Shown here in pieces: positions 10,789 to 22,914 of a stretch of DNA of 51,717 nucleotides. The notes beneath the pieces are model-generated. The model ran no database searches. It saw nothing but the letters and a program-made list of their open reading frames with translations, and was not told the origin of the DNA. The DNA comes from Monoraphidium neglectum (lineage: Eukaryota > Chlorophyta > Chlorophyceae > Sphaeropleales > Selenastraceae). The first letter of the stretch is position 1. Each line of letters opens with the position of its first letter. Both the position numbers and the translations under genes were made by a program. The stretch is taken from the NCBI RefSeq assembly GCF_000611645.1, contig NW_014013601.1, positions 8,541-60,257 of the forward strand, given 5' to 3'.

Positions 10789-13031
10789 GTAGTGGATAAG
10801 GCAGAGAGGCGGCGAATTCTCATGCGCGCCTCTCGGGCCAGGTACAAAGTCAAGGTCAAAAACAACGTGAGTTATCAATAGCTTACCAGGGTCAGCGCCG
10901 CATGGGGGATCTGCAGCGCAGAGCACGAGCTGGCTGTTTGTTGTGCATGTGCGGGTTGGTAAGCGTGACTGAGCCAACCCAACCCAGCGTCACCAGCGAG
11001 GCTTGCTTCGCGCTCATCAGACGGCTTGTGCAGGCATGCGCCCACACACATGCATGCGCACGCTCACACACGCACACGAACTCATGCATGCACACACACA
11101 CACCTGCGTTTTCACGTACATGCACAGGACACACACACACACACATTCACACACACGCGCGCGCACATGCAAACACATGAAACCAGATGACGGCGATGGC
11201 AGAGGAGGTGGAGGCGAAGCGCCGTCACCTCGAGTCGCTGCTGCAAGACAACCTCGTCCTGCGCGCGCGCGTGCGCGCGCTCACGCGCGCCGTAGAATGC
11301 GGCGACCACAACCTTCGTAGCCACGGCGCCGCCGCGGCCGGCGGCGCCCGGCCCACGGCCTCCGGGTCGAGCGGCGAGCAAGGTGCCGCTAGCGCGCACG
11401 AGGGGCACGCCTGGCACGTGCCTGCAGAGACGGATGCCTGCCCGCCGACCCCGCCGGCCGCCGCGTCGTCCGCGCAGCAGAACAGCGGCAGCAGCTCGGG
11501 CACCCACGCGGCCTCCGACGGCGACGGCGGGGCGGGCGGCGCGCGGGCGGGGTTCACGCCGCCGGAGCCGTCTGGGGATCCAGAAATGGCTGAGATCCTC
11601 GGGCAGCTGCAGCGCGGGCAGCTTCTGGTGGAGGGCGGCGTGGCGGGGCTGCCGGAGGGGTGCATCAGGGTGGTGGGGGCGCGGCTGAAGGGGCTATACG
11701 ACGCATCCATGGTGAGGCGGCGGTCGGCTGGTGGTCAATCTGTTGTCACTCTACCAGACGTGCGGGCCGAAGTGGACAAAGGTTCCAGATTGGATGCAAA
11801 TCCGCACGCGTTTGGCAGGACGAGCTTCATCAGGGGCGTGTTTGAAGGTCTGCGCGGGCAAAGCGCGACGCAAGCGCCTGGACAGCCTGCGAAGGCATGT
11901 GCCAGCACAGCCGGCATCACCGTTGTGTCGTGCAGGCGGCGCCCCGCCTCTAGCCTTTGGACAGCATGCTCATGGTAGGCCGCCCCTCCTGCTGCCCCCA
12001 CTTGCTCGCAGGCCGCTAAGTCCCTGAGCGGCCCGGAAGGCGAGCAGGCGCACGCGACCTGGATCCGCCTGTTCCTGCAGTTCATATCCTACGTGCGCGC
12101 CGCGCACTACGTCAGCCCCGCGTTCCGCTGCCGCCTGTGCAACGTCAACTTCGAGACGCGCGCCTTCGAGGTCGCGCCCGCAGCCCACTGGCGGCGCCTG
12201 CTGGCGGCGTGCCGTGTCACAGAGGTGCTGTCGGAGGACGCTGTGGCTGAGTTGGTGGAGGGGTGGCGCCTGCTGGACAAGAAAGTGGTGAGCATTCCGT
12301 GAGGATGGCCAGCACGGACACGTTGGAGCGACTGCTGGACGCGTGTGTGCGACCGGGAGCGAGGGGTCGCGCTGCCGACGCCCTGCGGCCGGATTGGCTC
12401 CGACGCCGACGCCTGATTCAGCCGCAGCGCCGTTCCGCCGCCGCGGCCGAGCTCTCCCCTGCTGCCCCTGCGCCACCCCTTCGCACCCCCCCTCCAGGCG
12501 AAGCTGCGGGCCCAACAGCAGGACATCCTATCAGAGCTGGCGGAGCTCGACAAAGAGGTGCCGGAAGCCATGCTCGGAGGTGCGGTCGGCCGCCGCGCCT
12601 GCCTCGTACCGCCTCTCGCCCGTCCCCGCTGTCAGGCCCTGCCAAGCCGCTCGGTGCTGGGGCCGCCGGCGATCCCACCCCTCCGCCCCCCGCCTTGCTG
12701 CGGCCCGACCCGACCTGTTGGCTGCCCTGGCGGTTCCGCCGCGCCCGCAGGCGCGCTCGCTGGGGAGACCATATCCCTCCTGGCCGACAGCAGCGAGCGG
12801 CGCGGGGAGCTGCTGCAGGAGCTGGCAAGAAGCTACGCGTCCGAGTCGACGCTCAAGGGCATGCTGCTGTTCGACTGCGCCAGGTTTCTGCCCCTCGAAG
12901 CCATGGCCCAATGCTACTCCGAGAGCTGGCCCTACTACCCCGATGGCTGGGCGCTCTTCGCAGTCCTGGCCGCCGGCCCAGAGGCCGCAGGCGCGGGCGC
13001 TGGGGCGGCGGCCGGCGGGGGAACGCGGTGA
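10789..13031 (+). CDS. bZIP-like DNA-binding protein, 5'-truncated by gap
   Basis: Visible exons are 10789-10866, 11187-11711, 12012-12287, 12498-12579 and 12751-13031, 1242 nt in all, encoding 413 residues before the stop. The first visible exon encodes a basic stretch, KAERRRILMRASRARYKVKV. The next continues it with leucine-zipper-like heptads (RRHLESLLQDNLVLRARVRA). This order is typical of bZIP transcription factors. The invariant basic-region Asn appears to be replaced by Met. Downstream is a low-complexity linker, then a domain not recognised here: WIRLFLQFISYVRAAHYVSP, a Cys pair in FRCRLCNVNF, and a helical C-terminus with LLFDCARFLPLEAMAQCYSE. Nuclear transcription factor is the likeliest role. 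The N-terminus is lost in the gap. Confidence 0.72.
11041..11179 (+). repeat. CA-rich microsatellite before a 3' splice site
   Basis: Irregular CA-rich sequence occupies the end of the intron preceding the exon at 11187. It reads CA on the coding strand. Confidence 0.85.
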
Positions 13032-14328
13032 CTGCGCCCCGGCTGGGGGGTGGGCTCGCCTTTTCGCCGCGCGCCGCTGTTATGAGCGTCGTGGCTTAAA
13101 TCTATAGGATCTGTGGTATTGTGCGACGCCCGTGCACTTTTCCAAGCAAACGCACGGCTAAGCATTGTTGTTTGGGGGAAGCACCTCGCTTTTGCGGACT
13201 CTTTTCCGCAATCCTGGGGCCGCCGCCGTCGCGCTGCCAGCCAAGGGGCTAGCTCTTCTTCTGTCTAATTCGTTTTGTTGCCCTTCAGCCAGGCAACTTG
13301 CAACGCTTTTTACTACACTCACGATGCATGAACTGCGTTTGCTTACTGGGGCCGCGCAACAATCTCGGCCCGTGCACATTGTGCCATCTGAAACGCTCCA
13401 CCTTCACAGGGGAAGCCCTCTGGCCCCAAGCCACTGCAGGGAGGGGTGCGCATCTGCCTTCGACTGCTTTGAGTATCTTTTCGGCGCGCGTGGCGAGGTG
13501 CCGCCGAGCTTTCTACACCCGCGTTTGGGGGCTGCTGCCCTACTACCATAATTACGGCTGCCAGGAGGATGGGAATTTTGAGAACTGCCACTTTATTTGT
13601 GAGATGCCATTCCCACAGCAACCTGCAGGGCAGGTGCACGCGAGCTTTCTGCGCTTTCATTGCGCCACATGCAAGGCGTTGTTCTGGTGCCTCTGACCCC
13701 TGCCAGGCGCCAGGCGCCAGGGGCCATGCCAGACCTGTGGCTCTCATGGCTGCGTCTGGCACCCATACTATCTAAGAATCCTGGCAAAAATGGGACATGT
13801 CACGTTCCTTCCTCTGTAAACTGAGTTGCACTTGGTCTGCTGTGCCACCTGCGCATGTTGCTTTTGGGGTGGGGGGCTTGGGCCCTGGGGCCGTCTGCAG
13901 CATGGGGTGTCCACGACGTGCGACGCGACCTGTGTGCGCTATGCTGCACGACGTTGTATTTGAACTGCGAGCTGCTCAGGAAATGACATGGTCACTGCTT
14001 GATGAGCGGGCTCGTGCAGGGGCCAGGCGTTGACCAACGTAGACCAACACTTGCGCCGACTCAGGAGGTCGTCAGGCTGGAGCTTCGCCCCTTGGCTCTT
14101 GCAAAGGCTATCATCGAACCATGCTGCTGCAGCAGCCGCAAGGCTGCATCAACTGCGCAGTTGATTGCCGAGCTCTTGAATGGCAGGTTTTCTGGCCACT
14201 TTTTTTCGAAATCGAATCGATTTTGATCCTTAACTACTTGCAAACCAAGCTTTGCATCACGTCCAGCCTGTGATCTGGAGCTTGCTGTCAGAGACGTTTG
14301 TACTTGAAGGCAGCGGGATCGCAAAGCA
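13032..14328. other. 3' UTR and intergenic region
   Basis: Follows the bZIP-like stop. A TGTAA at 13815-13819 is the best poly(A) candidate. The rest is upstream sequence for the membrane-protein gene. No coding exon was found. Confidence 0.45.
13815..13819 (+). terminator. TGTAA poly(A) signal, bZIP-like gene
   Basis: The first TGTAA after the stop, which would give a 3' UTR of about 800 nt. Confidence 0.45.
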
Positions 14329-16860
14329 ATGCAGCAAATTCGTATCAGCACTGCGGGCTGCGTGGTGGGTGCAATGAGCGGGGGTGCGGCAGCCGAGCGC
14401 CACAAGCGTGACCCATCAACCCAGTGGGGGGGAGTGCGTGGAGTGCGTGGCTGGCGCCGTCAGCCGCAAAGCGAATGCATGACGGCATGCAAGTGAGGAT
14501 GTCAGACACACTGTGGATGTTGCCATGCATCAGTAACCTATGCTTTTTGCTCTCTGCACAGGCGCCGCTGCGTCAGGCCTGGCGGACAGTACCAGGCTTT
14601 GGCCAGCTGCGGCAGCAACCGTCAGTGCGGGCGGCCGTCTTGACAGCCGCCATTGGCAGCCCCCGTGGCCAAGGCCTCTCGCTGGCGCAGGCGCAGCTGC
14701 AGCCGCGGCGGTCGGCGCCCATGCAGCAGCGTCACCAGCCAGGGCGTGATGTCATAGCGCGTGCCGCCGGCGAGGGTGGTGAGGGCGGCGAGGGCAGCGG
14801 CGACGGCCTCATCACTGTGGCGCTCCTAGCCCTGTGGGGGGCCTTGCTGGGTGCGCATTTGCAAGAACGGCTGCTGGTGCCTGCCATCATGTGACCGGCT
14901 ATCAGCTGCCCTCTGCATCACGCTTTGGAGCATGCTGCTTTGGCCAGCAGTGACAGAGGCAACCCTGGCCGCTTCCACGCTCGGCCACGCAGCGGCCGCC
15001 CTTCGGCCCGCCCTGTCCGCCGCCGCACGCCTGGACACCCGCTTAACAATGCATAATGAGTCATGAATCCCCTATTATAACGCTCATGTGCCTCCAGGCT
15101 ATGTGTTTGTGCTGGCGCCCAACCAGACGCCGACAATAGACGCCTTCACTGTGGAGAAGCTGGTCGGCCTCAAGCCGGATGACCCCTTCCAGGTGACGCC
15201 GGGCCACCGGGTGACGCATGAGGCACATCACAGAGTTACGTCGGGGTGACGACGGGCACGCCGCCGCCACATGACCGCACAGCGTTGCAGCATGCTGTTC
15301 CATGAGGGCCCGCACGGCTCCTACAGCCCTTCGGCGCTCCAGCTGCCTGCATTGCTGCTCCCGCGCCCAAGCGATGCTGAATTCCGCCTGCAACGCTGCC
15401 TTGTCACGCATGGGCTGTCCACCCCCAGGTGAACACCGTGTTTGCGGCGCTCTTCAACGCTATGGGGTTCTACCCCCTCATCTACGCCGCACTCCTCATC
15501 CCCGCGGCGCGCAGCGACAAGGTCGGCTTGCGTATGCGCAACCCAACCTCAGGCCCCTCGAGACGGCCATTTTCTGCCTGCTTGCAGCATGTGTCTTGGA
15601 CGCCTTGCTGTCTCCATTTAGCCTTCGAACTCGTGCGCGAATTGGCAGACTCTTGCGCGCCGCCTCAAACAGACTCCCCCCCTTTCCCCACGCCCGCATC
15701 CGTCGCACGCAGCTGCCCGCGTGGCCCTTTGTGGCGACGTCCGTGTTCCTAGGGGCCTATGCCTTGATCCCATACATGGCCCTGTGGAGCCCCAAGGACC
15801 CGCCGCAGCAGCTGCCGCCGCCAAAGGAGGAGCTGGTGCGGCGCTTGCTCAACAAAACGCAGCATCCGCACCTGATGGCCTGCCTGCAGCCGACCTGATC
15901 TACCGGTCACCGGCAGTCCGCCTTCTCCCGACGCTCTGGTTTCTGGCGTCGCCTGGGGGTCCAGTTTTGGGCCTTGGATTGCACGCACATGACCTCTTCC
16001 TTTGCTTTGCTCCCCCGCCTTACAGGAGGGCTGGAGCCGGCTGTACATGAAGGGGGCCGAGACCCCCGTGCTGCCCGCACTGCTCACAGCCGGCGCAGCC
16101 TTTTTCACGTTCCAGATGGCGACAGCAGGTGTGCGGCCGGCTGCTGGCGTCGGGCACGGCGACCTCCTTCGTTCACAGCCCTCATTCTGCAGGACTGAGA
16201 GGGGCCGTGCCAGCTTTTACTGAGCCATTTGAGTGGAGCCTCTTGGCTCCCCAGGCGGCCCCGCCGCAGCCAGGCGGGCCCTGGCACCACCTCGCCATGG
16301 CGTTGTCTGCGGCGCTTCCCCCGTCACACGTCTTCTTTGACAGCCACGCTGGTCTCGCACTGCCCATCAACTGCTGACAGGCGGTGAGGCGTGGCTGGCC
16401 TTCTTGAAGCTGTTTGACCAGAGCAGGCTGGTCCACGCCACCACCATCGACTTTTGCCTGTGCACGCTGCTCGCGCCCTTCTGGATGAGCAACGACGCGG
16501 AGGGGCGCGGCTGGGAGCAGAGGTGGGGCGGCGCGTGTGCAGGGCTTGCATGCGGGGGACCTTTGGCGGACGACGGCGTGTGTATGCGTGTCGGAGGCGA
16601 ATGCTTGCTCGAGTGCTTGTGAGCTCGCATGTGTGTTCGTAGTGCACCAGGTAGTCGGTATGATGAGCAGTGGTTGGTCTGTTCAGCTGCTGCCACCTGC
16701 GTCTTGTCCTTTGGTGGGTTTTGTACCGCGGTCCTTCACCACCCCTGCCACGCCGGATGGTCGCCGCAGGGGGACGCTGGTGCCGCTGCTGTCACTGCTG
16801 CCGCTGGTGGGCCCAGCCATATACCTCCTGCTGCGCCCCAAGACAGACTTGAGCTCTTAG
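14329..16860 (+). CDS. Conserved plastid multi-pass membrane protein
   Basis: Eight exons: 14329-14364 (tentative first exon), 14562-14850, 15098-15192, 15429-15521, 15713-15835, 16026-16128, 16381-16522 and 16770-16860. They total 972 nt, giving 323 residues. The first ~90 residues are rich in Arg, Gln, Ala and Ser with few acidic residues, like a transit peptide. About six hydrophobic segments follow, including LITVALLALWGALLG, VFAALFNAMGFYPLIY, WPFVATSVFLGAYALIP, LPALLTAGAAFFTFQMA, TIDFCLCTLLAPFW and LLPLVGPAIYLLLRP. Two marks match a plant plastid membrane family that I know only as uncharacterised: APNQTP after the first helix, and SRLVHATTIDF before the APFW helix. Envelope or thylakoid location is inferred. 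The biochemical role is unknown. The first exon rests only on phase and splice-site fit. Confidence 0.75.
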
Positions 16861-17789
16861 GCCTGAGTGGCTGGGTGGGACGCCGTGTGTGGTCAGCACT
16901 CGCTGCAGCCCTGGAAGGTGGTTTTTTTGCACAAAAGAGTGTAGAGGCATGGCTTGGGTGCGTTTGATATTGCAAACAAGGTCGCCAGAGCTACCATGTA
17001 ACGCTGCACAAAAAACCCGGGAGCCCCAACCCCACATGCTCAACAATGGGGTGGCGAGCAGCTTGCAGCAGCTGCAACATGACTCAGGCCGCGCCTGAGG
17101 CTTGCGATGCGCAAGAACCGGGATTATGGCAGTGAGGCTGGGGGCATGTCAGGCGGCAGGATCACTTGGGCGGATCTGGAGGCATATTGTTGCATGTTGA
17201 CGGCGCGTCTATGTCAAGGTCATCACTTTCACAGGTAGAACAAGGCTGAGTCTCATTGTCGCTTTTCTACACGGTTGGGCATACAAACGGCAGCGGTCAA
17301 CTGCACGGGTGAGGCGGGGCAGTGGTGAAGAGCTGGGAAGTGAGCTGTGGCGGTGGTACGTCGTGCTCTAAGAGCATTCTTGTGTTTTTCTTTGATGTTT
17401 TTGTGCATTTTGGCATGAATGGCTGGCGTGGGGATTCGAAAACGGAAACATGTTTGACCAGGTCCGCTTTGAGTTCATTCGCACACTTCAATCGTTCTTT
17501 AACCTTGGTGTAAGGATGCAGTCGTGAGAACCAGAGCACGCTAAGCCCCGTATATACAGCACACGGCCCCCTTTGCGTGAAAGCTGCCGGATCAGCATGC
17601 AGCCTGCACGCAGGCCCTGAGACTCTTTCAGGCGTATTCCTATCACTTCATAGTATTATTCTATAAGCCTTGGTCTAGCGCCACACGCCGCAAGGTTCCA
17701 GCCGCGACAGCGGAGCGCCCGCTGCGCCAAGCGGCGTACCCTGCGACGCCGCGGTGCGGCGCCCACCTGCTGCCGCGCACAGGGAAGCG
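16861..17789. other. 3' UTR and promoter region
   Basis: Lies between the membrane-protein stop and the USP start codon. TGTAA occurs at 16997-17001 and 17509-17513. No coding exon was seen. Confidence 0.45.
16997..17001 (+). terminator. TGTAA poly(A) signal, membrane-protein gene
   Basis: TGTAA 137 bp after the stop codon. Confidence 0.5.
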
Positions 17790-20700
17790 ATGGGCCGCAA
17801 GGGCAAGAGCGGCAAGGGGTCCAACGCCCGCCCTCAGGCAGCGGTGAGTGCTCGAGTTGCCATCATAGGCCTGTGTGCGTGCAAGCATGTGCAGTTGACG
17901 CCATGCCACCCGCACACCTGGCAGCCGCCATACCTCCAACCCCTCGTCGGCCCCTCATAATCCCGCGCTATGCGCTGCACCCATTGAATGCTATTGCATG
18001 CACATGCATGAGCCGCCGCAGACGCAGACATACACACTCACACACATTCGTGCTCAACACACACCCACAAACACACACACATACATACACACGTGCGCGC
18101 ACCTCTCTTCATCTCGCACACACGCAAGAGCACACACGCGTGGAACTCTTGCCTCTCTCCACACATCCACGCCAGGCCAAGCCCCTGCCTGCCGGCCAAG
18201 CGGCGCTGGCCGAGATCGCCCGGGCCAAGGCGACCGCCGCAAAGACGGCCCCGCCATCGTACAACGACACCAAGGCAGCAGACGCCAAGCGGGTGCGCCA
18301 CGTTCCCAAGGACCCTAGTCGATGCACTTGATTTGACCTTATTGCCTGCAAAAGCGCCGTGCGGGCATTTTTGGCGGCCGGTCGCCTGTGCGGGACGCCC
18401 GAGCAAGCCGCGTGCCGCGCGCGTCCTTGCCGGGCTGACGGCGCCGCGCAGGCCAACAGCCGCCACCTCCGGCCGACCGCTCGATTCACCTATGGCACGG
18501 TCGCCGTCCCTCTTCACCTGAACCTGCTGGCAGGTGGCGCGCGCGGCCGTGGCGCCGCGGGGCGGCCTGGTCAACCCCGGCAAGGCTAACCTGTGCTACG
18601 CGAATTCGGCGTTGCAGGCCGTGCTGTCCTGCAAGCCGCTGACGGCGCTGCTGTCCGGCCCCACCAAGCCCGGCGCCCACCCGCCCCTGCTGGCGGTGCT
18701 GGACCAGCTGCGGCGGGTGCATCAGAGGATTCTCATCAGGTGCGGGCCCACTGTGCCAGCGGCCGCCCCAGGGGGCCGAGGGCGCGCGCGCCCGGGGCAT
18801 GGGCACGGGCATGGGCAGGGGCGCGGCGCGGCGCTGGGCAGCGGAGCGTGGGGCCGGGCGGGGCGGCCGCGTCCGGCGCTGGGTCTGCTGGGCGATGCAC
18901 TGAGCTGTGCTCCCCGGTCGCTTCCTGCCTGCACTCACCGGCTGCACTGCATGGGCCCCCAGACCAATCGGCACGCCGCCTCCGCCACAAAGCTGGCCGT
19001 CAATTAACCCCCCACCACACACACAAAAACACGCACAGGCATGCGTCACACACGCGTACGCTCACGCGCACACGCACGCTCCCCCCATCGCCCCCCTCGC
19101 CGCGCAGCCGGGAGCAGGGCGACGCGGCGCCGCTGGTGCGCGCGATCTACGACCTGCGTCTCACGCTCCCGATGAACCTGGATGATTTTGAGCCGGGGTT
19201 TATGGGGAGCCCGACGCGCTTCCTCTCGGCGCTCATGTTTGTGCTGCGCGAGACCGTCGGCGAGGGCCCCGTCGCGGAGCTGCTGCGCGCCTGCGCGCGC
19301 GGCGACGCGCGCTGCGACTCCGCGGGCTGCTCCGTCCTGGCGCCCGTTCACGGCTGCGTGGGGGCGGCGTGCGAGGGCATCGATGTGGACATCTCTGCGG
19401 AGCAGAGCCTGATGGGGTCGCTGATCGTCGGCGTCCCCGTCAGCTTCAACTGCCTACGCGAGCGCGCGGGCGGCTGCCCGTGCCCGGGCTGCAAGGGCGG
19501 TGGGATTGGGGCGGCGGCGGCGGCGGCGATGGCGGCAAAGGGCCTCTGCGGACACCTCTCTGTGGGTTGCGATCTTGGGCGGCCCGCGATCTGATTGGGG
19601 TTTAGCAGATCAGGGCACGGCGCCTTGCGCAATGCCGCGCCGCGCGCCCGCGGACCGACGGGCGCCCACCTACCCAGCCGCGTAAACGCCGCTACTGTCG
19701 AGCCTTTGCATCCGGCCGTTGCCGCCCCACTTGGGCCCGGAACGGCATCCAGCACCACTCAAAAGCCCCGGACCTCACCCCACCTCACTTCGCCAACCCC
19801 TCGCGTTCCCTTTCCCTCGAACTGCGCGCAGCGGGACCGCATGCCCCTCACTTATGCCGGCCCCGTCTTGGTCGTGCGCTACACCGGGCACCCCTGGGAC
19901 AATGGGGTGACGCCGGAGGAGCTTGAGCGCATCATGAACGAGAAGTTCATACCCCACAGCATCGACGTGGCCTCGGCGATGCCCCATGCGCCCGCCGGCC
20001 ACAGCCAGCGGTACCACCTCCGCGCAGTGACGTTTGCCTGCGGGCTGCATTTCAAGTCGCTGGTGGCGGAGGGGCGCCTGGGTGGCGGCGTGGGCGACGC
20101 GGGCGCGCAGTGGACGCTGTGCGACGACGCCCACGTGGGGGTGTGGGGAGATGGCTCGTATTCAGCGATGATGGGCAACGCGCGGGAGGCGCGGGGCGGC
20201 AGGGACGGGAAGACGCCGATTCTGCTGGTCTTCGAGGCGGCGAGCGGGAAGGGCGGCCCCGCGCCCGCTGTCCCGCCGCCCGCCGCGGCCGTGACGCCGC
20301 TGGCGGCGCCGGCGCAGGCGCAGGCGCCCGTCGCGGCGCGGCAGGCGCGGTGTGCGCCCCCAGTTCTGGCAGCGGTGATGGCGGCGGCGGCGAGGCCCAC
20401 AGCGACTGCGGCGGTGGCGGCGGCCGAGAAGGCCGAGATGGCGGCGGCCCTGCGGCTGACCCTTTCTGAGGCGGCGGCGGCCAAGGTGGCCGGCGACGCC
20501 CGTGAGGCAGCAGCTACCCAGGTGGGCGCGCCTGACGTTGATTGCGGGGGCTAATGGCTGCTTGCTTGCTACCGGAGATCCTTGCCGTTTGAATAAGAGT
20601 CCCATCCGATTCGGGGCCTGTATTTGGCCGCAACTCCCGGCAATCTTGCAATACCGGTGCATACCGGTATCCATCGCTCACGACCCCCCCTTCTCCAAGC

Positions 20701-22914
20701 CCACCATGCCCAAAAACTTCTTCTCTGACAACATTCATACCGCAGGCCGCGATCGACCTGGTGGGCAGCCTGGAGCGGGAGGCCGCGGCGGAGCAGGCCG
20801 CGCGCCGCGCCTATGAGGCCGCGGCCGCCTCCGAGCGCCAGGCGGCGGCGCTCGCCCGCGAGCTGCAGCAGGAGCGGGAGCGGGTGGCGGCCCGCGAGGG
20901 CGCGCTGGCCGCGGAGTGCGACGCTCTGAGGGCAGAGGTGGCCGAAGAGCAGCGGCAGCGCCAGACAGTCGCCGGCAAGGCTGCCAGCGAGTCCAGGGCG
21001 CTGCAGGCGGCTCGGGCCTACCTGCAGATCTCAGAGGCGGAGAAGCGCGCGGCGCAGCAGCAGGCGCAGGCGTCGGCCTCGGAGGCCGCCCAGCTGCGGG
21101 GCCGCGTCGCCGACGCCGAGGCGCACGCCGCGGCCCTTGCGGCCGAGGGCGAGCGCGCGGCGAAGGAGGCGGCGAAGGACGCGGCGCGGCAGCTGGCAGC
21201 CGCGCGCCGCGAGTGCCGACAGGCCGAGCGCTGCGCGGTGGCGGCGGAGGAGGGCGCCGCCGGCGTCAAGACACAGCTGGCCGATGCGCGGCGCGAGGCC
21301 GAGGGGCAGGGCAAGGCGCTGGCCGCCGCGCAGCGCGAGGCCGAGGCGAAGAGCGCCGCGCTAGCCGAGGTGCGGCGTGAGGCAGAGGGGCAGGGCGCGG
21401 CGCTGGCAGAGGCGCAGCGCGAGGCCAAGGCGAAGAGCGCGGCGCTTGCCGATGCGCAGCGCGACGCTCAGGCGAAGAGCGCGGCGCTCGCGGAGGCGCG
21501 GCGCGAGGCGGAGGCACAGGGCGCGGCGCTTGCGGGGGCGCAGCGCGAGGCCGAGGCTGTTCGCCAGCAGCTGGCCGCGGGCCGGCGGGATGCCGCCGTG
21601 CGGGAGCAGCAGTTTGCCGAGGAGTCGCGGGCGCAGGGCGCAGCGATGGCCGACGTGCGGCGCGAGCGCGACTCGCTGCGCAAGCAGCTGAAGCAAGCTG
21701 AGGCTGAGTCATCGGCGCAGGGCGCCGCGGCTGAGCGCAGCATTTCAGCTCTGCAGGCGAGTCTGGCCGCACTCCAGGGGCAGCTGGCCGGCCGTGATGC
21801 CGCCCGCGAGGCGGCGGAGAGGGCGGCGGGCGCCGCGCAGGCTGAGGCGGCCGCGGCCGAGGCGCGCGCGGCCGCGGGTGAGGCTGCGGCGCGGCGCGAG
21901 CGCGAGGCGCACGAGGCCATGCAGAGCAGGGTGGCAGGGATCGCGGCAGCTCTCTCTGCCGCCCATGACGCTCTCAAGGCCAAGGCCGAGGGCTTTGCCG
22001 CCGCTGTGGCGGGCGCTAAGCGGGGCCAGCGCGAGCGCAGCACCGCCCAGAAGGCGTCGCTCGGCGCGGCGCGGCTGGCGGCAGCGGCCAAGGCGGAGGC
22101 GGGGGAGTGGAAGATGAAGACCGCGGCGCTGCAGGCAAGCCTGCAGGCGGCCGAGGCGCGCGGCGACCAGCTGCTCGGAATCTGCGGCGCGCTCGCGGGC
22201 AAGTGCGCCGCGGCCAAGGCTGCGGCGGCGGCGGCCGAGGAGCGGGCGGCCGCCAGCGCGGCGGACGCAGAGCGCCAGCGCGCCGCGGCCGACGCGGCCG
22301 ACGCTAAGGCGGCGACGGCTCAGCAGTTGGCAATGGCGGCGCAGGTGACAATGGCCCTGTTCGGGCGGCGCTTCCGCAGCGCCACAAATGAGGTGGTGCG
22401 CGGCAGGCGCGCCCGCAACGCCAGCCACCGGGCGGCGCTGGCGGCGGCGCGCCAGGAGGCGGAGCAGGCCAGGGCGGAGGCTGCCGCCGCCAAGGCTGAG
22501 GCGGCCGCGGCCGCGGCCGCGCTGCCGTCCTCATGGCTGGAGGGGCGCCGGCTGGAGCGCGCCTGCAGCTCGGGCGGCCGCCGGCTGGCCCGCAGCAGCA
22601 CCAGCAGCAGCGCCGGCAGCGGCGCGGTCGGCACTCCTGGTGGCTCCGACCGCCGCCGCTCGCGCGGCCTGCTTGGCGGCGGCGGCAGCAGCGGCAGGAG
22701 CAGCGACAGTGGCCTGGGGGCCGGCCCCGTGCCGGCGTGCGGCGCCTCGGCCGGCGACCACGGCCAGCAGCCGCAAGCGCCGCAGCAGGGGCCGGCCGCG
22801 CTGCGGGGGCCGGCGCAGGCCAAGGGTGGCAGGGGCGGCGGCCTCAAGGCGATAATTAAGGCCACCTTCCACGGCTGCTTCGGCCGCAGGAAGGCGAAGG
22901 CAGACGCGGCCTGA
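17790..22914 (+). CDS. Ubiquitin-specific protease with long C-terminal coiled coil
   Basis: Six exons, 17790-17843, 18176-18292, 18534-18739, 19108-19561, 19832-20521 and 20746-22914, total 3690 nt and give 1229 residues. The start ATG opens a basic Lys/Gly stretch (MGRKGKSGKG). The Cys box is GLVNPGKANLCYANSALQ, with catalytic Cys about residue 78 and the oxyanion Asn two residues before it. The His box is YHLRAVTFACGLHFKSLV, with His about 350 where the family usually has GHY. It is followed by WTLCDDAHVG, supplying the third acidic residue. A Cys-rich patch, GGCPCPGCKGG, lies between the boxes and could bind zinc. These mark a cysteine deubiquitinase of the USP/UCH family. From about residue 430 an Ala/Gln/Arg/Glu-rich low-complexity region leads into a ~600-residue coiled coil, then a Ser/Gly-rich tail ending in basic GRRKAKADAA. 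The fusion frame is continuous across the acceptor at 20746. Activity should be intact; the substrate is unknown. Confidence 0.85.
18029..18136 (+). repeat. CA-rich microsatellite before a 3' splice site
   Basis: CA-rich sequence in USP intron 1, upstream of the acceptor for the exon at 18176. Confidence 0.85.
19011..19080 (+). repeat. CA-rich microsatellite before a 3' splice site
   Basis: CA-rich sequence in USP intron 3, ending about 27 nt before the exon at 19108. Confidence 0.85.
21286..21579 (+). repeat. Coding 42-bp tandem repeat (14-residue coiled-coil unit)
   Basis: Seven consecutive 14-residue units within the USP coiled coil, for example AQREAEAKSAALAE, VRREAEGQGAALAE and AQREAKAKSAALAD. 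Each spans two heptads. A weaker eighth unit follows. Confidence 0.85.

Noticed and set aside
21018..22428. Several long minus-strand frames
   Set aside because: They lie opposite the USP coiled-coil exon. High GC removes stop codons from the antisense frames.
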